64,000 nt of DNA, taken from assembly GCA_947488605.1 (NCBI GenBank), contig CANKZJ010000001.1, positions 372,001 through 436,000 of the forward strand, given 5' to 3'. Shown piece after piece: positions 60,907 to 64,000 of this stretch. Each line of letters begins with the position of its first letter. Positions within the stretch are counted from its first letter, which is position 1. The notes below the pieces were generated by a model. The model searched no databases and was not told where the DNA came from. It was given only the letters and a program-made list of their open reading frames with translations. A program made the translations under genes and the position numbers. This DNA comes from an uncultured Paracoccaceae bacterium. GTDB taxonomy: Bacteria > Pseudomonadota > Alphaproteobacteria > Rhodobacterales > Rhodobacteraceae.

Positions 60907-62478
60907 TCAACCCGCCAAGTCTGTCCACACCAAGTCAAATTTTGCAAGATACTTGCGAAGGCGATCAGCATCGTTGCGGCTTGTGCGCTCTTCTCGCGAC
61001 ACGGCAAAAAGTTTGCGCCCAGCCTCACTTATTGAACTCGATCTTTGGCAGATACGAATGACGTTTGCGAGCTGAGGGATGTCAAAGGGATCTAACGCAA
61101 TATCGACGAAGTCGGCGACGAGTTTGCCATCAGCGTCGCTATCAGAGGCACGCCACCTGCGTTGCAGCGTTGATATCTCTTCGTCAACTTGCGCGCGGGT
61201 AATCCGACCGCGGGGTGCAAGCGTGCAAAGCCGCAAAATAGCACCACTGAAATCACGGAAGTTTCCGGGCCACGGTGTTGTCGGCGCTTTTGCGAACCGA
61301 AGCCAAGCTTCTGATGCGTCCGCATTAAATCCAACCCTGATCCCCAGTGCCTTTTCTGCACGTGTCAGTTCGTACCGCAAGTTTGCATCAAGGTCCTCGG
61401 GTCGATCATGCAGCGCAGGCAATCGGAATGTCCACAGATTGAGGCGTGATAAAAGATCGAGCCGGAACTTCCCTGCGGCCGCAAGGGCTGTCAGGTCATG
61501 GGTGGCACCTGCAATCACTTGAAACCGGCTTGTCACTTCGGAATCTGACCCAAGCGGGTAATAGCGACCTGCCTCAATGGCGTGCAGCAATAGCGCTTGT
61601 TCTTCCAAGCCAAGTTCGTCGATCTCATCCAAGAACAGCACGCCGCCATCGGCTTCACGTAAAAGTCCTCCACGTTCCGTTCCAGGCTGTCCGGTATGGC
61701 TACGCCGCTGACCAAATAGGGTTGGGATAGCATCACCACCGCGTAGCGTAGCGCAATTGACTTGCACCAAACGTCCTTTTACGCGGCGGCGTTGTAGCTT
61801 CAATTCGTAGATGCGTTGTGCCAGCTCTGACTTGCCAGTTCCAGATTCACCAAGAAGTAGGATGGGCGCATCTGACAGGCCTGCGACCTGCTCCACCCGG
61901 TCAATCAGATTGTTGTAAGTGGCATTCTTGGTCTCAATCCCACCTTTGAGAAGATCGCCGTATTCGCGTGTTTGCTGATCGAAACGCTGTTGAATTGCAT
62001 CGTATCGACCAAGGTCAAGATCAATCAGATCAAACGTGCCTGTCGTCGCTTCACCACGCGGTGGTCCCGTTTGGATCAACGCGGCGGGGATATGGCGCGA
62101 TTCTGACAAGAGAAACCAACATATCTGACCAACATGCGTCCCGGTCGTCAGGTGGATATGATACCTCTCACGATCTTCATCAAATCCATAGGTTTGCGCG
62201 AAATCGAAAAGCTTGGCGTAAACCTCTTCCAGATCCCACGGATCATCCATGTCCATGCGATGAAGGATCACCTCAGTTTCCGGTGAGGCCAGCGCGATCT
62301 CAGCTTTCAGTGCATGGGCGACACGGCTGAATTTATTGTCATACAGAAGCTCCAGACGGTCGACGGCGAAGCCATCAACCTGACAAAGGCTCAGGGTCGG
62401 TTTCCAGCCCCCCCTTTTGCCACGATCAAGCTGGGTGCCAAGAAATCCAAGAACGACGTTACGCACAGAACGATCCAA
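60907..62478 (-). CDS. rtcR: RtcR, sigma-54-type activator of RNA repair
   Basis: 523 residues. The N-terminal regulatory domain has the RtcR CARF-like pattern (VVLGFLGTQLDRG, HIHLTTGTHVGQICWFLL). The AAA+ domain has Walker A GESGTGKSE (210-218), Walker B GGVLFLDEID (279-288) and WPGNFRDF. The sigma-54-contact loop, GAFTGA in most activators, reads RRSHTGQPG with only TG kept. RtcR in enterobacteria senses RNA damage products and turns on rtcBA. It is divergent from rtcB. Confidence 0.92.
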   Translation of the reverse strand: MDRSVRNVVLGFLGTQLDRGKRGGWKPTLSLCQVDGFAVDRLELLYDNKFSRVAHALKAEIALASPETEVILHRMDMDDPWDLEEVYAKLFDFAQTYGFDEDRERYHIHLTTGTHVGQICWFLLSESRHIPAALIQTGPPRGEATTGTFDLIDLDLGRYDAIQQRFDQQTREYGDLLKGGIETKNATYNNLIDRVEQVAGLSDAPILLLGESGTGKSELAQRIYELKLQRRRVKGRLVQVNCATLRGGDAIPTLFGQRRSHTGQPGTERGGLLREADGGVLFLDEIDELGLEEQALLLHAIEAGRYYPLGSDSEVTSRFQVIAGATHDLTALAAAGKFRLDLLSRLNLWTFRLPALHDRPEDLDANLRYELTRAEKALGIRVGFNADASEAWLRFAKAPTTPWPGNFRDFSGAILRLCTLAPRGRITRAQVDEEISTLQRRWRASDSDADGKLVADFVDIALDPFDIPQLANVIRICQRSSSISEAGRKLFAVSREERTSRNDADRLRKYLAKFDLVWTDLAG

Positions 62479-62666
62479 AACAATAAAATACGATTATTAG
62501 ATATCGTACTTGGTTGAGCTCATCAACGCAAACCCAATCTAAATATCATAATATCAATGGGTTATGTAGAATTCACTTTTATCTTTGGACCAATATCAAA
62601 CTCTGCGAAAACTGATCCACCGAAAGAGAGCAAGCAAAGCAAACGGATGAATTCGCATCCGGAAAA

Positions 62667-62698
62667 GCAGCGGATTGGGCGTATTCTCAATCCGCTGC
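62667..62698 (+). promoter_or_regulatory. 11-bp perfect inverted repeat upstream of rtcB
   Basis: GCAGCGGATTG (62667-62677) and CAATCCGCTGC (62688-62698) with a 10-base loop, 47 bases before the rtcB ATG. It may be an operator or leader hairpin; no U-run follows. Confidence 0.5.
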
Positions 62699-62745
62699 GT
62701 CACAACCGTCACCCCACTGGGGAGTAATGACCAAAGGATAGAACT

Positions 62746-64000
62746 ATGGAAGACCTGACAATAACGCGTTTGACTGGCCGTGATTTGAAAAGCTGGGGGC
62801 ACCTGCCAGGGCCACAATTCCCTGACATGTTGGAGCGCGCCAATCAGATGCAGGACGACGGCGTTGATGTTGCAGCCATTCGCGCGAAATTGGCATCAGA
62901 AATTCCGATCCCACCTGAGCATGTTGAATTGCACGAGGATGGCGCGGTCACCTTTGACGAGAACTTGATCCCTGCCGATGCGGATGAAGAAGCAAACCTC
63001 CTCAAAGTACGCGAAACGATGCGTGCGGTCATGCGGACACCGACGGTTATTGGCGGGGCAATCATGCCCGATGCCTGCCCGGCAGGTCCTATCGGGACAA
63101 TTCCTGTTGGTGGCGTCGTCGCGACACAAAACGCGATCCATCCTGGAATGCACTCAGCTGACATCTGTTGCTCGCTTATGCTGACAGATTTGGGTGACGC
63201 AGATCCTGCGACCGTTTTGGACGCAGCATCCAAGGTCACGCATTTCGGCCCCGGTGGGCGGCCTCAAGGGCAGCGCTTCACTGTATCGCTTGATTTGTTG
63301 GATGCCTTTCGCACCAACCCATTCTTGAACAACGCGAAGACCATTCGCGCCGCGCAAGAACAGATGGGGACGCAGGGTGATGGGAACCATTTTCTGTTCG
63401 TTGGTCGGTCGCGTTCAACGGGTCATACGACTTTGATTACACATCACGGTTCACGTGGCCCAGGTGCAAAGCTCTATAAGGCTGGGATGGAGGTTGCGGA
63501 GAAATACCGTCGCCGTCATTCGCCCAAAACCTCGAAGCAGAACGCTTGGATACCCGCTGACAGCGACGACGGGCGCGCCTATTGGGATGCGTTGCAGATC
63601 ATTCGGAAGTGGACAAAGACCAACCACAACTCGATCCATCAGGCAACGATGGAAGCGTCAGGGGCGTCCGCAGGTGAAAGGTTCTGGAATGAACATAACT
63701 TCGTCTTCCGGCGCGGTGATACCTATCTGCATGGCAAAGGTGCGACACCCGGGTGGTCTGGGTTTGCAGCAGACGCTGACCCGCAAGGGCGCACCATCAT
63801 TCCGCTGAACATGGCGGAACCGGTGTTGATTGTTCGTGGCACGGACGCGCCTCATGCCCTGGGCTTCAGCCCACATGGTGCGGGGAGGAACTGGTCGCGG
63901 ACAGAGCACATGCGCAGGTTGGGTGCAAAGACCGCAAATGAGGCGTTGATTGAGGAAACGGTTGGTCTTGATGTGCGCTTCCATGCAGGCAAGGTCGATG
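62746..64000 (+). CDS. rtcB: RtcB-family RNA ligase, divergent type (3' end outside window)
   Basis: 418 codons from MEDLTITRLTGRDLK are in the window, and the frame runs off the right edge. AAAGGA lies upstream of the ATG. RtcB landmarks are present but variant: the usual DIGCG reads DICCS (HSADICCSL), GGGNHF reads GTQGDGNHF, HSGSRG reads HHGSRGPG, HRKGA reads HGKGA, and HGAGRxxSR is kept as PHGAGRNWSR, with the guanylylated histidine. It seals cyclic-phosphate and 5'-OH ends. Divergent rtcR next door supports RtcR control. Confidence 0.9.
   Translation, partial: MEDLTITRLTGRDLKSWGHLPGPQFPDMLERANQMQDDGVDVAAIRAKLASEIPIPPEHVELHEDGAVTFDENLIPADADEEANLLKVRETMRAVMRTPTVIGGAIMPDACPAGPIGTIPVGGVVATQNAIHPGMHSADICCSLMLTDLGDADPATVLDAASKVTHFGPGGRPQGQRFTVSLDLLDAFRTNPFLNNAKTIRAAQEQMGTQGDGNHFLFVGRSRSTGHTTLITHHGSRGPGAKLYKAGMEVAEKYRRRHSPKTSKQNAWIPADSDDGRAYWDALQIIRKWTKTNHNSIHQATMEASGASAGERFWNEHNFVFRRGDTYLHGKGATPGWSGFAADADPQGRTIIPLNMAEPVLIVRGTDAPHALGFSPHGAGRNWSRTEHMRRLGAKTANEALIEETVGLDVRFHAGKVD

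Noticed and set aside
62479-62745. Sigma-54 promoter for rtcB
   Set aside because: Expected from RtcR, but no GG-N10-GC pair with acceptable flanks was found on reading the region.
1-64000. tRNA, rRNA, CRISPR arrays, transposases, integrase or prophage genes
   Set aside because: None recognised on either strand by eye; an RNA covariance search could still find a small RNA missed here.

Overview
The window reads as a chromosome segment of a marine alphaproteobacterium of the Rhodobacterales (Roseobacter group). This is inferred from the gene content and order: cysG-DUF2849-cysI-cysH-DUF934, surE-pcm-nlpD beside tatABC, pyrC-pyrE-dnaB followed by alr-radA-cvpA-purF, and a small DUF1127 protein. 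Moderate GC and many four-base ATGA start/stop overlaps agree. No rRNA, tRNA, CRISPR array, intact insertion sequence or prophage was recognised. The genus cannot be fixed from the sequence alone.

Layout. 0-5 kb: assimilatory sulfur operon ending in ferredoxin-NADP reductase, which has an FNR-like box upstream. 5-6.5 kb: an extreme Ala/Glu-rich membrane-anchored protein, then infC, which appears to start at AUA. 6.5-14.5 kb: one long minus-strand operon (coxD, coxE, XdhC-like, MoeA-like, coxS, coxL, coxM) for a form II CO-dehydrogenase-like molybdenum hydroxylase. 14.6-17.5 kb: glutaryl-CoA dehydrogenase and small proteins. 17.6-33 kb: housekeeping genes for pyrimidine and purine synthesis, DnaB, alanine racemase, RadA, aquaporin, SurE and Pcm, interrupted by a MerR/aldo-keto reductase pair and a fatty-acid hydroxylase. 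33-39.7 kb: NlpD-like lipoprotein, AAA ATPase, Tat translocase, a WYL regulator, a PhyH-like oxygenase and DusA.

40.5-53.4 kb is an accessory nitrogen-scavenging cluster. It has a three-subunit nitrile hydratase/thiocyanate hydrolase-like enzyme with a cobalt-type CTLCSC claw, an amidase, a RidA-like protein, allophanate hydrolase, a complete oligopeptide-type ABC importer with a Tat-exported binding protein, a LysR regulator, a biuret hydrolase with catalytic spacing as in characterised BiuH, a second isochorismatase-like hydrolase and a cupin. A perfect NtrC box (TGCACC-N5-GGTGCA) lies about 100 bp before biuH. The parts fit a route in which a cyano or amide N-compound is imported, hydrated, and degraded through biuret/allophanate to ammonia and CO2. 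The true substrate is unknown.

53.8-64 kb is an RNA-repair and defence-like island. It holds HD-Pnk plus an ATP-type RNA ligase, a low-molecular-weight phosphatase-like protein, a PhyH-like oxygenase, PrfH-RtcB2 (rescue and repair of cleaved ribosomes), a retron-type reverse transcriptase preceded by a strongly structured candidate ncRNA, and divergent rtcR/rtcB, with rtcB cut by the right edge. Three different RNA-sealing enzymes and a retron RT in 10 kb, together with the nitrogen cluster, are the most notable content.
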